Of a stretch of DNA of 64,000 bases, positions 10,001-16,804 are shown one piece after another. Made by a program: the position numbers and the translations under genes. The stretch covers positions 186,001 through 250,000 of the forward strand of contig NZ_PZYX01000002.1 in assembly GCF_003047285.1 (NCBI RefSeq). Direction: 5' to 3'. Position 1 is the first letter of the stretch; each line of letters begins with the position of its first letter. Under the pieces are notes generated by a model that saw only the letters and a list, made by a program, of their open reading frames with translations, searched no databases and was not told the origin of the DNA. The DNA comes from Nocardioides allogilvus. Lineage in GTDB: Bacteria; Actinomycetota; Actinomycetes; Propionibacteriales; Nocardioidaceae.

Positions 10001-10821
10001 TCCTGCATCTGCTTGCCGGACTTCAAGAAGCCCTCGGCGTTGCCGCGATCGACATGGCGCCGGTCCAGGGCGACGAGTCGTCGCGCCGCGTCGAGCACGT
10101 CGACGGTCGGGGCGTCGAGGCGGTCGGCATAGCGCACCGCGTTGGTCAGCACCGTGCCCAGCCCGGCCTGCCGGGCGACCCGGGCCATCCGGGCGGCGTG
10201 GGCGGAGCTGTCGGGAAGGCGGTGCGAGACCAGCTCGACGACCAAGTTGTCGCGGGGCACGACGGCCTGCCACGGCGCCAGCGCCGCCAGCGCGAGGTCG
10301 TCGCGCCGGCGCCTCGCCGCCACGCCCGGCTCGGAGGCAGGACCGAGCAGCACCATCACGTCGCCGCCCATGAGGTGGGGCGCCAGCGACTCCAGGGTCG
10401 CCACCGGCCGGCCGCGCTCACCGGTGAGGTGGGTGGTCGAGACCATCCGGCAGATCGCCGCCCAGCCCGCCTTGCCGGTCGCCAGGAACGTCACCCGGGG
10501 CAGCCCGCCCCGATGGGCCGGCAGGTCGCGGTGGGCGCCGCCGCGGACCGGGGTGCGCGCAGCCTCCCCCCGCGAGGAGGGCGTGCCCGGCCAGGTCACC
10601 GGCGCCACGGCCAGGTCCACCCCCAGGACCGGCCGGATGCCGGCCCGCGCGCAGGCCTGGGCGAACTTCACCGCGCCGTACGTGCCGTCGCGATCGGTGA
10701 GGGCGAGCGTGTCCATCTCCTGCTCGACGGCGCGCTCGACGAGGGTCTGCGGGTGGGATGCCCCGTATTGCAGGGAGTAGCCCGAGGCCACATGGAGATG
10801 GACGAACGGGTCAGGCGACAC
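7045..10821 (-). CDS. dnaE2: Error-prone DNA polymerase III alpha subunit DnaE2
   Basis: This is a C-family replicative-type polymerase of the damage-inducible DnaE2 branch. The N-terminal PHP domain begins FVHLHVASGYSLQYGASH, the usual DnaE2 opening; the polymerase aspartates lie in PDIDVD (D437, D439, D441), and an OB-fold region is near residues 1100-1200. The GTG at 10821 is preferred to an ATG at 10875, which would add 18 poorly conserved residues. It gives 1258 residues, longer than the usual 1050-1100, due to an Ala/Arg-rich insert near residues 960-1030 and a smaller one in the PHP domain. It overlaps the HEPN gene end by 11 nt. Confidence 0.93.
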   Translation of the reverse strand: MSPDPFVHLHVASGYSLQYGASHPQTLVERAVEQEMDTLALTDRDGTYGAVKFAQACARAGIRPVLGVDLAVAPVTWPGTPSSRGEAARTPVRGGAHRDLPAHRGGLPRVTFLATGKAGWAAICRMVSTTHLTGERGRPVATLESLAPHLMGGDVMVLLGPASEPGVAARRRRDDLALAALAPWQAVVPRDNLVVELVSHRLPDSSAHAARMARVARQAGLGTVLTNAVRYADRLDAPTVDVLDAARRLVALDRRHVDRGNAEGFLKSGKQMQEVAEEICRLSGLAHDTEGAARQLLAHTRAVADRCALDPRADLGIGEVHFPEFRLSGSGTSADGMLRARCEGAIGSRYGSAPRQRIWKRLDDELEMIRGLGYASYFLTVADITDLIGEMGIRRAARGSGAGSLVNYLLGVSGVDPIRHGLLMERFLSPLRASLPDIDVDVESARRLEVYEAILDKYGGERCVCVSMMDTYRVRHAVRDVGAALGMPPGEIDAIAKAFPHIRARDARVALRELPELRASGLGEDRLDLMFRLVERLDGLPRHIAVHPCGVLLSDITLLDRTPVEASYAGFPMSQFDKDDVEALGLLKLDVLGIRMQSAMAHAVAEISRVDDVQLDLDDEAQVPFDDETTFTMISEAKTLGVFQIESPGQRELVGKSGIDSFDDIITDISLFRPGPVKSDMITPYLEAKQGWKTVHYIHDDLRPILEQTQGVVVFHEQVIEMIALLTGVSYAEADEKRRALGDVEGMAQTKVWFFPRALGRGYALPLVERIWKVLEAFASFGFCKAHAAAFALPTYQSAWLKAHWPAHFLAGVLTHDPGMYPKRLILDDARQFGIGVHGLDVNASAANYVVERTDDEGYAIRLALAEVKGISGAEVTRIVAARRDAPYVSLSDFFQRAQTSRPVLERLVLAGGFDAVYDIGDSEQTVRPRGRLTRRDLLLQIAELDLHARAVDRAARGRGRGLSRTTGLAPARATVRADEAAGRNSTDPTTREQAPTLERHPLADSGVWARAAAQSRATAAPRPIESVQLTLSLGDEPGSGGEVATGLPEMTTDERMRAELEILGLDVTQHVVTPYSDFLDALGTTRSKDLLMRRSRSELLVAGVKVATQTPPIRSGRRVIFLTLDDSTGPVDCTFFEDAQGPYAATVFHSWLLVVRGELRRTGRRGVSLRATGAWELPALHAIWQRARTREDAIAAVQAELARVPEGYTRADEPERRRVLVHSSGFQMSPYSDISPAGESSKDVARKLWHRSPGSPG

Positions 10822-11263
10822 CGGACTGACCGGCCATCTGACCAGCTGCGACGAGACGTTGGTCGAGATGGGCATGGGGCACCAGGCCCAGCGCCGACTC
10901 GATCACGGCCAGGAACCGGTCCGCGTCACGGACCAGGTCGTCGGCCTCGCGCTCGCTGACGGCCCGAGTCGAGCCGGACTCGGCAGCCGCTCGCTTGCCG
11001 GCGCCGGCCGCGAAGAACCGGGCCCACTCGGCGAGCTCGGGGGCGAGCTCGGCCAGCAGCACCCAGGCGTTCTTCTGGCGACCGCGCCGAGCCGTGGGCT
11101 TGGCCCGGGCGGCCAGCAGGGCGGCCGCCGCCCGCAGTGCCGCGACATGGGCGCAGGCATAGCGGGTGGGCACGTCGCGGGCAGTGATCGACTCCTGCAA
11201 CGACTCGGCAGCCAGCGCGAGGTAGGAATGGGTCGTCGCGGGCAACAGGTGGGGATTCATCAT
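10811..11263 (-). CDS. SAV_6107-type HEPN domain protein
   Basis: The 150-residue, Ala-rich helical protein resembles the SAV_6107 family of HEPN proteins often found next to dnaE2 or dinB in actinobacteria. The core ITARDVPTRYACAHVAALRA fits a HEPN four-helix fold. The tandem ATGs at 11263 and 11260 are better starts than a GTG at 11269. The gene begins 11 nt after DUF6504 and overlaps dnaE2, so the three are one operon. Many HEPN proteins are nucleases, but no clear RX4-6H motif is visible, so catalysis is uncertain. Confidence 0.78.
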   Translation of the reverse strand: MMNPHLLPATTHSYLALAAESLQESITARDVPTRYACAHVAALRAAAALLAARAKPTARRGRQKNAWVLLAELAPELAEWARFFAAGAGKRAAAESGSTRAVSEREADDLVRDADRFLAVIESALGLVPHAHLDQRLVAAGQMAGQSGVA

Positions 11264-11274
11264 CAACACCGCCC

Positions 11275-11583
11275 TCAGTCCGCACAGCCGACGAGCTGCC
11301 AGTGGCCGTCGGACCAGTCGAAGGAGAGGTCGAAGACGCCGGTGGAGCTGATCCCCCGGCCGGCCTCGACCCGCCAGAGCTCACGCTCGACGAGCAGGTC
11401 GGCGTTGACCACCGGCTCGGCGGTCCCACCCGCGCTCTCCTGGGCGGGCTGCCACCACGGAGCGGTCTCCACCCAGTGCGCGAGCACGGCTCGCACCTTC
11501 CACAGCCGGCCTCGCCACAGGAACTGGTCGGGGCCCTCGGTCTCTCCTCGTCGAACCTCGACGGGGTCGTCGTACAGCCGCAT
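11275..11583 (-). CDS. DUF6504 family protein, first gene of the LexA-controlled operon
   Basis: The product starts MRLYDDPVEVRRGE, matching the DUF6504 family that accompanies Y-family polymerase and dnaE2 genes. The ATG at 11583 has GAGGAG 6 nt upstream; in-frame ATG 11604 and GTG 11616 are also possible but lack such a site. At 102 residues it is a small beta-rich protein with several Trp residues (LWRGRLWKV). Its role is unknown. It is the promoter-proximal gene after the LexA box at 11665-11680. Confidence 0.75.
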   Translation of the reverse strand: MRLYDDPVEVRRGETEGPDQFLWRGRLWKVRAVLAHWVETAPWWQPAQESAGGTAEPVVNADLLVERELWRVEAGRGISSTGVFDLSFDWSDGHWQLVGCAD

Positions 11584-11664
11584 CTGCGTCTCCTCACCGC
11601 TCATCGACCCCGCCACCGGCTCCGGGGGCGGTGGGGGTCGAGGTCACCGCCACCGGAGCCGCGT

Positions 11665-11680
11665 CCGAACAGATGTTCGA
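11665..11680 (-). promoter_or_regulatory. LexA (SOS) box
   Basis: The sequence CCGAACAGATGTTCGA contains a perfect CGAAC-N4-GTTCG palindrome (11666-11679), the actinobacterial LexA operator consensus. It lies 81 nt before the DUF6504 start codon and about 840 nt before dnaE2, in the only intergenic gap ahead of the operon. LexA cleavage after DNA damage should derepress DUF6504, the HEPN gene and dnaE2, and probably the genes behind them. Confidence 0.9.
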
Positions 11681-11739
11681 ACAAGACCAAAGGTACACGG
11701 CCCCACCGACAGTGGGTCAAGAGCGAGGGCGAACCTGCG

Positions 11740-12204
11740 TCAGTTCACGCGCAGATAGGTGTTGGTCTCCTTGCGCCACAAGAAGATGACGAGCAGCACG
11801 CAGAACGCGAAGAAGAGCGCCGAGACGACGACGAACGCGATCGGCAGGCCGTGGTTGAGGCCCAGGGACGAGACGAGCAGGCCGAAGAGGCTGGTCGCGG
11901 TGAGGACCAGCCGGGACCAGCCGTGGCCGTCCACGAGGAAGGCGGCGAGCACCACGACCAGCACCACGAACACGATGAACGAGACCAGCGCCAGCGGCAC
12001 GAACTTCGGCACGATCGCCGCCTCGCGCAGGGCCGCCATCCCGCCCGAGGCGAGGAGCTCCTGCGCCGACGGGTTGCCCTTCGCCCAGGCGAGGATGATC
12101 TCGTCGTGCTGGAGCCAGGTCAGCAGCACGGCCGCCCCGCTCACCACGACCAGCGCGAGCAGGCACCGCAACGCGTTGGTGATCGATCCGGGCATGTCCC
12201 TCAT
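11740..12204 (-). CDS. Hypothetical four-helix membrane protein
   Basis: The 154-residue protein has about four membrane segments (roughly residues 12-30, 68-92, 98-116 and 120-143) and a short basic C-terminus. ATGs at 12204 and 12195 are both possible; the first has GAGGGA upstream. I do not recognise the family. It lies between the SOS operon and the YbaK gene, is transcribed toward the LexA box, and shares a short divergent promoter region with the YbaK gene. Confidence 0.7.
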   Translation of the reverse strand: MRDMPGSITNALRCLLALVVVSGAAVLLTWLQHDEIILAWAKGNPSAQELLASGGMAALREAAIVPKFVPLALVSFIVFVVLVVVLAAFLVDGHGWSRLVLTATSLFGLLVSSLGLNHGLPIAFVVVSALFFAFCVLLVIFLWRKETNTYLRVN

Positions 12205-12241
12205 CCGCAGTCCCTCAGCATCCTCGACAACTTCCCCTGAC

Positions 12242-12247
12242 TAGGCT
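12242..12247 (+). promoter_or_regulatory. Leaderless -10 element of the YbaK-type gene
   Basis: TAGGCT ends 6 nt before the ATG at 12254. Confidence 0.6.
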
Positions 12248-12253
12248 CGCACC

Positions 12254-12727
12254 ATGGCGAGCGAGCACCCTGCGATCAGATCATTTCGCGACGACCTGCA
12301 CCGGCGGGGTGGCTCGGGTGACGTGGTCATCCTGCCTGACTCGGTCCACACGGCCGCACTCGCCGCAGCCGCTCTGGGGTGTGAGATCGGCGCCATCGCC
12401 AACAGCCTGGTCTTCGACGTCGACGGCTCACCGGTCCTGATCCTCACCTCCGGCGCCCACCGTGTCGACACCGCCAAGGTCGCCGAGCGCATCGGCGTCG
12501 ACGCGCTCACCCGAGCGACCCCCGACTTCGTCAAGCAGCACACCGGCCAGGTCATCGGTGGCGTCTCCCCCATCGACCACCCCGCCCCCGTGCCGACCTG
12601 GATCGACTCCTGGCTGCGCAACTACGAGGTGGTGTGGGCCGCCGCCGGCCACCCCGCCGCCGTCTTCTCCTCGACCTTCGAGGAGCTCGTCACGATGACC
12701 GGCGCCCGAGAGATCGAGGTCGCGTGA
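12254..12727 (+). CDS. YbaK/EbsC-type aminoacyl-tRNA deacylase
   Basis: This 157-residue single-domain protein matches the YbaK/ProX fold, with the conserved GCEIGAIANSLVF and GGVSPIDHP segments. Family members hydrolyse mischarged aminoacyl-tRNAs (for example Cys- or Ala-tRNAPro) in trans. Its TGA overlaps the next ATG (TGATG), so it is coupled to the ArsC-like gene. Substrate choice cannot be read from the sequence. Confidence 0.87.
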   Translation: MASEHPAIRSFRDDLHRRGGSGDVVILPDSVHTAALAAAALGCEIGAIANSLVFDVDGSPVLILTSGAHRVDTAKVAERIGVDALTRATPDFVKQHTGQVIGGVSPIDHPAPVPTWIDSWLRNYEVVWAAAGHPAAVFSSTFEELVTMTGAREIEVA

Positions 12728-13086
12728 TGGAGATCTGGATCAACCCCGCCTGCTCCAAGTGTCGTACGGCGATCAGCGAGCTGGATGCGGCCGGTGCCGA
12801 CTACACCGTGCGCCGCTACCTCGAGGACACGCCGAGCGCCGACGAGCTCGCCGCCGTGGTCGAGCGCCTCGGCGTCGAGCCGTGGCACGTCGCGCGCGAG
12901 AAGGAGGCCCGCGACGCCGGGATCGACCTCCCCCGCGACGCCGAGCACCGCGCCCACTGGCTGGCCGCGCTCGCCGCCCACCCCCAGGCGATCCAGCGCC
13001 CGATCATCACCGCCACCGACGGCACCACCGTCGTCGGTCGCGACCCCGACGCCCTGCGCGCGGTGATCGACGCCGAACAGGCCTGA
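12727..13086 (+). CDS. ArsC-like thioredoxin-fold protein (arsenate reductase family)
   Basis: The 119-residue protein starts MEIWINPACSKCRTA, the ArsC/Spx-like fold with Cys9 and Cys12; C12 aligns with the catalytic cysteine of glutaredoxin-type arsenate reductases. The later QRPIITATDGTTVVGR segment carries the arginine expected of the family. The ATG at 12727 overlaps the YbaK stop. No arsenic resistance genes are nearby, so a general redox role is as likely as arsenate reduction. Confidence 0.83.
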   Translation: MEIWINPACSKCRTAISELDAAGADYTVRRYLEDTPSADELAAVVERLGVEPWHVAREKEARDAGIDLPRDAEHRAHWLAALAAHPQAIQRPIITATDGTTVVGRDPDALRAVIDAEQA

Positions 13087-13092
13087 CCTCAC

Positions 13093-13098
13093 TAGGGT
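13093..13098 (+). promoter_or_regulatory. Leaderless -10 element of the DUF4126 gene
   Basis: TAGGGT ends 6 nt before a GTG at 13105, which favours that codon over the in-frame GTG at 13099. Confidence 0.6.
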
Positions 13099-13104
13099 GT
13101 GGGC

Positions 13105-13695
13105 GTGGAATCACTCGCCTTGACCTTCTCCAGCGGCTGGGCCAGCGGCATCAACGCCTACCTGGTCGTGCTCGTGCTGGGCGTCGCCGACCGGCTGAAC
13201 GACTTCACCCAGGTCCCCGACGTGCTCGCGCGGTGGGACGTCCTCAGCGTCGCCGGGTTCCTCTACGCGATGGAGTTCATCGCCGACAAGATCCCCTACA
13301 TCGACTCCAGCTGGGACGCCATCTCCACCGCCATCCGACCCACGGCCGGTGCCGTGATCGGCGTCCTGCTGGCCGGTGACGCGTCCACGCTCGACCAGGC
13401 GGTCCTCGGCGTCGTCGGCGGCGGCACCGCGCTGCTGTCCCACCTCGTCAAGGCCAGCAGCCGACTGGCGATCAACTCCTCCCCCGAGCCGGTGACCAAC
13501 ATCGGCGCGAGCCTCGCCGAGGACGTCGCCGTCTTCGGTGTCGTGGCCTTCGCGATCAACAACCCCGAGGCCGCGGCAGCCATCGCCGGCGTGCTCCTGG
13601 CCGCCGGTCTCATCGCGATGTTCTTCATCGCCAGGTTCATCCGTCGGGGGTGGCGCAAGTGGAAGAAGAAGGATCCGATCGCGGCGTCGATGTGA
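13105..13695 (+). CDS. DUF4126 domain-containing membrane protein
   Basis: The 196-residue protein has several hydrophobic helices and the glycine-rich turn SSGWASGINAYL near its start, as in DUF4126 proteins. It ends in a basic tail (FIRRGWRKWKKKDP) expected to be cytosolic. The start at 13105 rests on the promoter spacing. The crtI-like gene starts 7 nt after its stop, so the two probably share a transcript. Function unknown. Confidence 0.82.
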   Translation: MESLALTFSSGWASGINAYLVVLVLGVADRLNDFTQVPDVLARWDVLSVAGFLYAMEFIADKIPYIDSSWDAISTAIRPTAGAVIGVLLAGDASTLDQAVLGVVGGGTALLSHLVKASSRLAINSSPEPVTNIGASLAEDVAVFGVVAFAINNPEAAAAIAGVLLAAGLIAMFFIARFIRRGWRKWKKKDPIAASM

Positions 13696-13702
13696 GCGCC
13701 CG

Positions 13703-15019
13703 ATGACTGAACTGCGGATCGTCGTCATCGGTGGCGGCTTCGGTGGCCTGGCCAGCGCGGCACGCCTGGCCAAGCTCGGCCACCAGGTCACCCTGCTCGA
13801 GCGCTCCACCTCCCTCGGCGGGGCCCTGCAGCCGATCAGTGCCGACGGCTTCACCTGGGACGCCGGCCCCACCACCACCTTGCTGCCGGCCGTCATCCGC
13901 GACCTGTTCCGCAAGACCGGTCGGCCGCTGGAGCGCGAGCTCGAGCTCGAGCCGCTCGAGCTGATCCGCGAGCACCGCTTCGAGGACCGCACCGTGCTGC
14001 GCCTGCCCAGCGGCTCGCGGGCCGCGCAGATCGCCGCCTTCGACCAGCTCGGCGACGGTGCGGGCGACCTCGGCGCCAGCTGGTCGGCGTACGTCGATGC
14101 GCACTCCGAGACCTGGGAGGTGCTGCGGCGCGGCTATCTCGAGCAGCCGTGGGACCCGGCCCTCTCCCCGCGCGAGCTGACCGACCTGCTCGGCAGCCGC
14201 GAGATGCTGCACAAGCGGCTGCGCCGCGACTTCAAGGACGAGCGGCTGCGCCTCGTCGCCAGCCATCCGTTCGTCATCGACGGCCACGACCTGCGCAACG
14301 TCCCGGCGTGGATGGGCGTGACGTCCTACCTCGAGCAGACCTTCGGCGCCTGGACCGTGCCCGGTGGCCTCTCCGCGATCGGTACGGCGCTGGCCGACCG
14401 GCTCGCCACGCGTGGCGTCACCGTCGAGCTGGGCACCACGGCGCTGGACATCGTGCTGCGCGACGGCCGGGCTGTCGGCGTACGCACCGCGAACGGCGAC
14501 CTCGACGCCGACGCCGTGGTCTGCGCCATCGACCCGCGGCGGCTGCCCGCGCTCGCGGGGTCGGTGCACCGGACCATGCCGGCCATCCCGCCGGTCGTCG
14601 CCCACGTGGGCCTCGACGGCGACCTGCCCGACCTGCCGCACGAGGTGGTGCTGCACGGCGACCCGATGCTGGTGGTGCGCACCGGCGGCACGGCCCCCGA
14701 GGGCGGCGCCGCGTGGACGATCATCGGCCGCGGCCGCCTCGCCGAGGACGTGCTGCGGGCCCTGGCCCGGCACAAGGTCGACGTCCGCACCCACGTCGTC
14801 ACCCGGATCGACCGCTCCCCGCGCGACCTCGTCGATGCCTGGGGCGGTTCGCCGCTCGGCGTGCTGTGGCAGGGCCGCGCGACGGTGCGCGACCGGCTCG
14901 GGCCGACCACCCCGGTCCCCGGTGTCTACGCCGCCGGCGCGCACGCGACCCCGGGCTCGGGGCTGCCGTTCGTCGGGCTCTCGGCTGCCCTCGTCGCGCA
15001 GGAGATCGGGCCGGCCTGA
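13703..15019 (+). CDS. CrtI-type FAD-dependent oxidoreductase (phytoene desaturase family)
   Basis: The 438-residue protein has an N-terminal dinucleotide-binding motif, VVIGGGFGGLASAARLA, the FAD-contacting E35 region (VTLLERSTSLGG), and the C-terminal GVYAAGAHATPGSGLPFVG typical of CrtI and related amine-oxidase-fold enzymes. No carotenoid genes other than a distant polyprenyl synthase (17.8 kb) are nearby, so carotenoid desaturation is not proven. The ATG at 13703 follows DUF4126 by 7 nt. Its stop codon forms the first bases of a 94-bp repeat. Confidence 0.85.
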   Translation: MTELRIVVIGGGFGGLASAARLAKLGHQVTLLERSTSLGGALQPISADGFTWDAGPTTTLLPAVIRDLFRKTGRPLERELELEPLELIREHRFEDRTVLRLPSGSRAAQIAAFDQLGDGAGDLGASWSAYVDAHSETWEVLRRGYLEQPWDPALSPRELTDLLGSREMLHKRLRRDFKDERLRLVASHPFVIDGHDLRNVPAWMGVTSYLEQTFGAWTVPGGLSAIGTALADRLATRGVTVELGTTALDIVLRDGRAVGVRTANGDLDADAVVCAIDPRRLPALAGSVHRTMPAIPPVVAHVGLDGDLPDLPHEVVLHGDPMLVVRTGGTAPEGGAAWTIIGRGRLAEDVLRALARHKVDVRTHVVTRIDRSPRDLVDAWGGSPLGVLWQGRATVRDRLGPTTPVPGVYAAGAHATPGSGLPFVGLSAALVAQEIGPA

Positions 15020-15110
15020 GCACTTTCGTCCACGTGGACGAAAGTGCTCGCCCGGTACGCCGCAGGGCGGGTGCTGCCGCGTGCACAACCGTCCAGACGG
15101 ACGACTCTGC
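15017..15110. repeat. 94-bp palindromic repeat, copy 1
   Basis: This copy and 16088-16181 match at 89 of 94 positions. It begins in the TGA of the crtI-like gene. Bases 15019-15048 form a perfect 30-bp palindrome without a loop, each half AGCACTTTCGTCCAC. A second related module at 15083-15110 lies in opposite orientation, so the element is an inverted pair of palindromes similar in design to REP/BIME elements. It probably terminates transcription or stabilises mRNA ends. Confidence 0.85.
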
Positions 15111-15151
15111 CCGCCTGTGGACGACGCGAGCGGGGAGCCCGGCTCGTCGGG

Positions 15152-15157
15152 CAATCT
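15152..15157 (+). promoter_or_regulatory. Possible leaderless -10 element of the DUF559 gene
   Basis: CAATCT, a weak match to TANNNT, ends 6 nt before the ATG at 15164. Confidence 0.35.
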
Positions 15158-15163
15158 GGCGCC

Positions 15164-16090
15164 ATGGCCGACGAGAAGCTCGACACGCGGCAGCCCTTCA
15201 CCCGGGCTGCCGGTCTCGAGAGCGGCCTGACCCGGCGCCAGCTGATCGGTCCCGGCTTCCGCACGATCAGCCACGGGATCCTGGTCTCGGCGGAGGTCGC
15301 GGACTCACCCGGGCTGCGCACGCGAGCAGCGCTCCTTCCCTTCGGCCCGGACGCCTTCGCCAGCCACTGCTCCGCAGCCAGGGCATGGCAGGCGCCGATC
15401 GCGACCTGCCCCGACGAGCACGTCACCGTGCCCGAACCCAACGGTCGCCGGCGGCGTACGAACGTCGTCTGCCACGTCCGCTACGGCGCCACGGTCCGCG
15501 ACGTCGGCGGCCTGCCCGTCTCCGACCTGGCCGACCTGTTCGTCGAGATGGCCGACGAGCTCCCCCTGGTCGAGCTCGTCGTGCTCGGTGACTGGATGCT
15601 GCGCCGCAAGGGCGTGACCCATCGACGTCTGGCGCGCGCGATCGAGGTCGCCCCGGCTTCTCGCGCGGAGCGCGCGCGACGAGCGCTGCGCTACGTCCGA
15701 CGCAAGGTCGACTCGCCGATGGAGTCACGGCTGCGGATGCTGCTCGTGCTCGCGGGAATCCCGGAGCCCGAGGTCAACCGCGAGATCCGCAACGTCGACG
15801 GCGAGGTGCTGCGGCGCTTCGACCTCTGCTGGCCGGGCGTGAAGGTGATCGTGGAGTACGACGGCCGCTTCCACATCGAGCGCGAAGAGAACTGGGAGCG
15901 CGATCTCGATCGACGCGAGGCGATCGAGGAGGACCAGTGGCGCATGCTCGTGGTCGTCGCCAAGGGCATCTACAGCGACCCCGGACGCACGGTGCAGCGG
16001 GTCTGGAACGTGCTGAGCGCGCGCGGGCTCCCCGGCCTGCCCGATCGTCCGGGCGACGGCTGGCGTCCGCACTTCCCGGGGCAGGTCTGA
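15164..16090 (+). CDS. DUF559 (Vsr-like) nuclease-fold protein with AbiEi-like N-terminus
   Basis: The 308-residue protein has an N-terminal region resembling AbiEi-type antitoxin domains (LTRRQLIGPGFRTISHGILV) and a C-terminal restriction-endonuclease-like DUF559 domain with FDLCWPGVKVIVEYDGRFH, whose D and E-x-D residues could bind metal. Such proteins are frequent and variable among actinobacteria, and their function is not established. The gene is bracketed by two 94-bp repeats; its own stop codon is the first triplet of the second one, so it looks like a removable cassette between crtI-like and SIMPL genes. Confidence 0.75.
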   Translation: MADEKLDTRQPFTRAAGLESGLTRRQLIGPGFRTISHGILVSAEVADSPGLRTRAALLPFGPDAFASHCSAARAWQAPIATCPDEHVTVPEPNGRRRRTNVVCHVRYGATVRDVGGLPVSDLADLFVEMADELPLVELVVLGDWMLRRKGVTHRRLARAIEVAPASRAERARRALRYVRRKVDSPMESRLRMLLVLAGIPEPEVNREIRNVDGEVLRRFDLCWPGVKVIVEYDGRFHIEREENWERDLDRREAIEEDQWRMLVVVAKGIYSDPGRTVQRVWNVLSARGLPGLPDRPGDGWRPHFPGQV

Positions 16091-16181
16091 GCAGATTCGT
16101 CCACGTGGACGAAAGTGCTCGACCCGTACGCCGCACGGCGGGTGCTGCCGCGTGCACAACCGTCCAGACGGACGACTCTGC
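16088..16181. repeat. 94-bp palindromic repeat, copy 2
   Basis: This copy supplies the stop codon of the DUF559 gene at its left end; on the minus strand its right end runs into the stop codon of the SIMPL gene (16184-16182), again reading TGAGCAGA/GAGTCGTCC. The left palindrome (16090-16119) has two mismatched pairs compared with copy 1. It therefore separates two convergent genes exactly and is well placed as a bidirectional terminator. Confidence 0.85.
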
Positions 16182-16787
16182 TCAGACGAGCGACCAGGTG
16201 ACGCTCAGGCTCGCGCCGACGGACGTCTCCCCCGGCTCGATCTTGGCCGACATCGCCATCGCGTCCATCCCGCGCAGGGCAGGCCCGCCGCCGGACGAGC
16301 CCTGGCCGATGGCGAGCACGTCACCGAGCGCGGCACCCGCGAGGTCGGCCAGCTGCTGGGCCTGGCGCTGCGCATCGGCGTACGCCGCCGCGACGGCCTG
16401 GTCCCGGGCCGCGGCCGGCTCCGCGACCTCGAGGGCCACCCCCTCGACGGCGAGGGCGTCACCCACGCCGGCGGTCAGCTCGTCGAGCAACGCGCCGGCG
16501 GCATCGAGGTCGGGGCAGCCGATGGCCAGCGAGTGCCGCGCCTCGAAGCCGCGCTGCTGGCCCTGGTTGTCGTGCCACGGCCAGACGTTGATGCCGGTCG
16601 TGCCGATGCGCTTCTCCTCGGTGTGGCGACGAGCGACCTCACCGATCTGCGCCGCAGCAGCCGACGACTCCGCGAAGGCCGCAGCCACCCCGGCCGCGCG
16701 GGCCACGGCGGCGACCCGGACGACGGCGGTGTCCGGGGCCACGGACGTGCTGCCCTGGCCGGTGACGGTGACGCTGCGCTCACTCAT
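16182..16787 (-). CDS. SIMPL domain-containing protein
   Basis: The 201-residue protein opens SVTVTGQGSTSVAPDTA and carries the DUF541/SIMPL fold throughout, with a glycine-rich C-terminal part. No signal peptide is visible, unlike many family members. The ATG at 16787 was chosen because TACGGT ends 7 nt upstream; longer open frame continues into metF and is not real. Its stop lies in the repeat at 16088-16184. Function of SIMPL proteins in actinobacteria is unclear. Confidence 0.82.
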   Translation of the reverse strand: MSERSVTVTGQGSTSVAPDTAVVRVAAVARAAGVAAAFAESSAAAAQIGEVARRHTEEKRIGTTGINVWPWHDNQGQQRGFEARHSLAIGCPDLDAAGALLDELTAGVGDALAVEGVALEVAEPAAARDQAVAAAYADAQRQAQQLADLAGAALGDVLAIGQGSSGGGPALRGMDAMAMSAKIEPGETSVGASLSVTWSLV

Positions 16788-16794
16788 GAGCGCA

Positions 16795-16800
16795 ACCGTA
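16795..16800 (-). promoter_or_regulatory. Leaderless -10 element of the SIMPL gene
   Basis: TACGGT on the minus strand ends 7 nt before the ATG at 16787, in the short gap after metF. Confidence 0.5.
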
Positions 16801-16804
16801 ACGA

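Noticed and set aside
8725..10959. Open frame of about 740 codons opposite dnaE2
   Set aside because: It is antisense to the conserved polymerase sequence and shows no recognisable domain.
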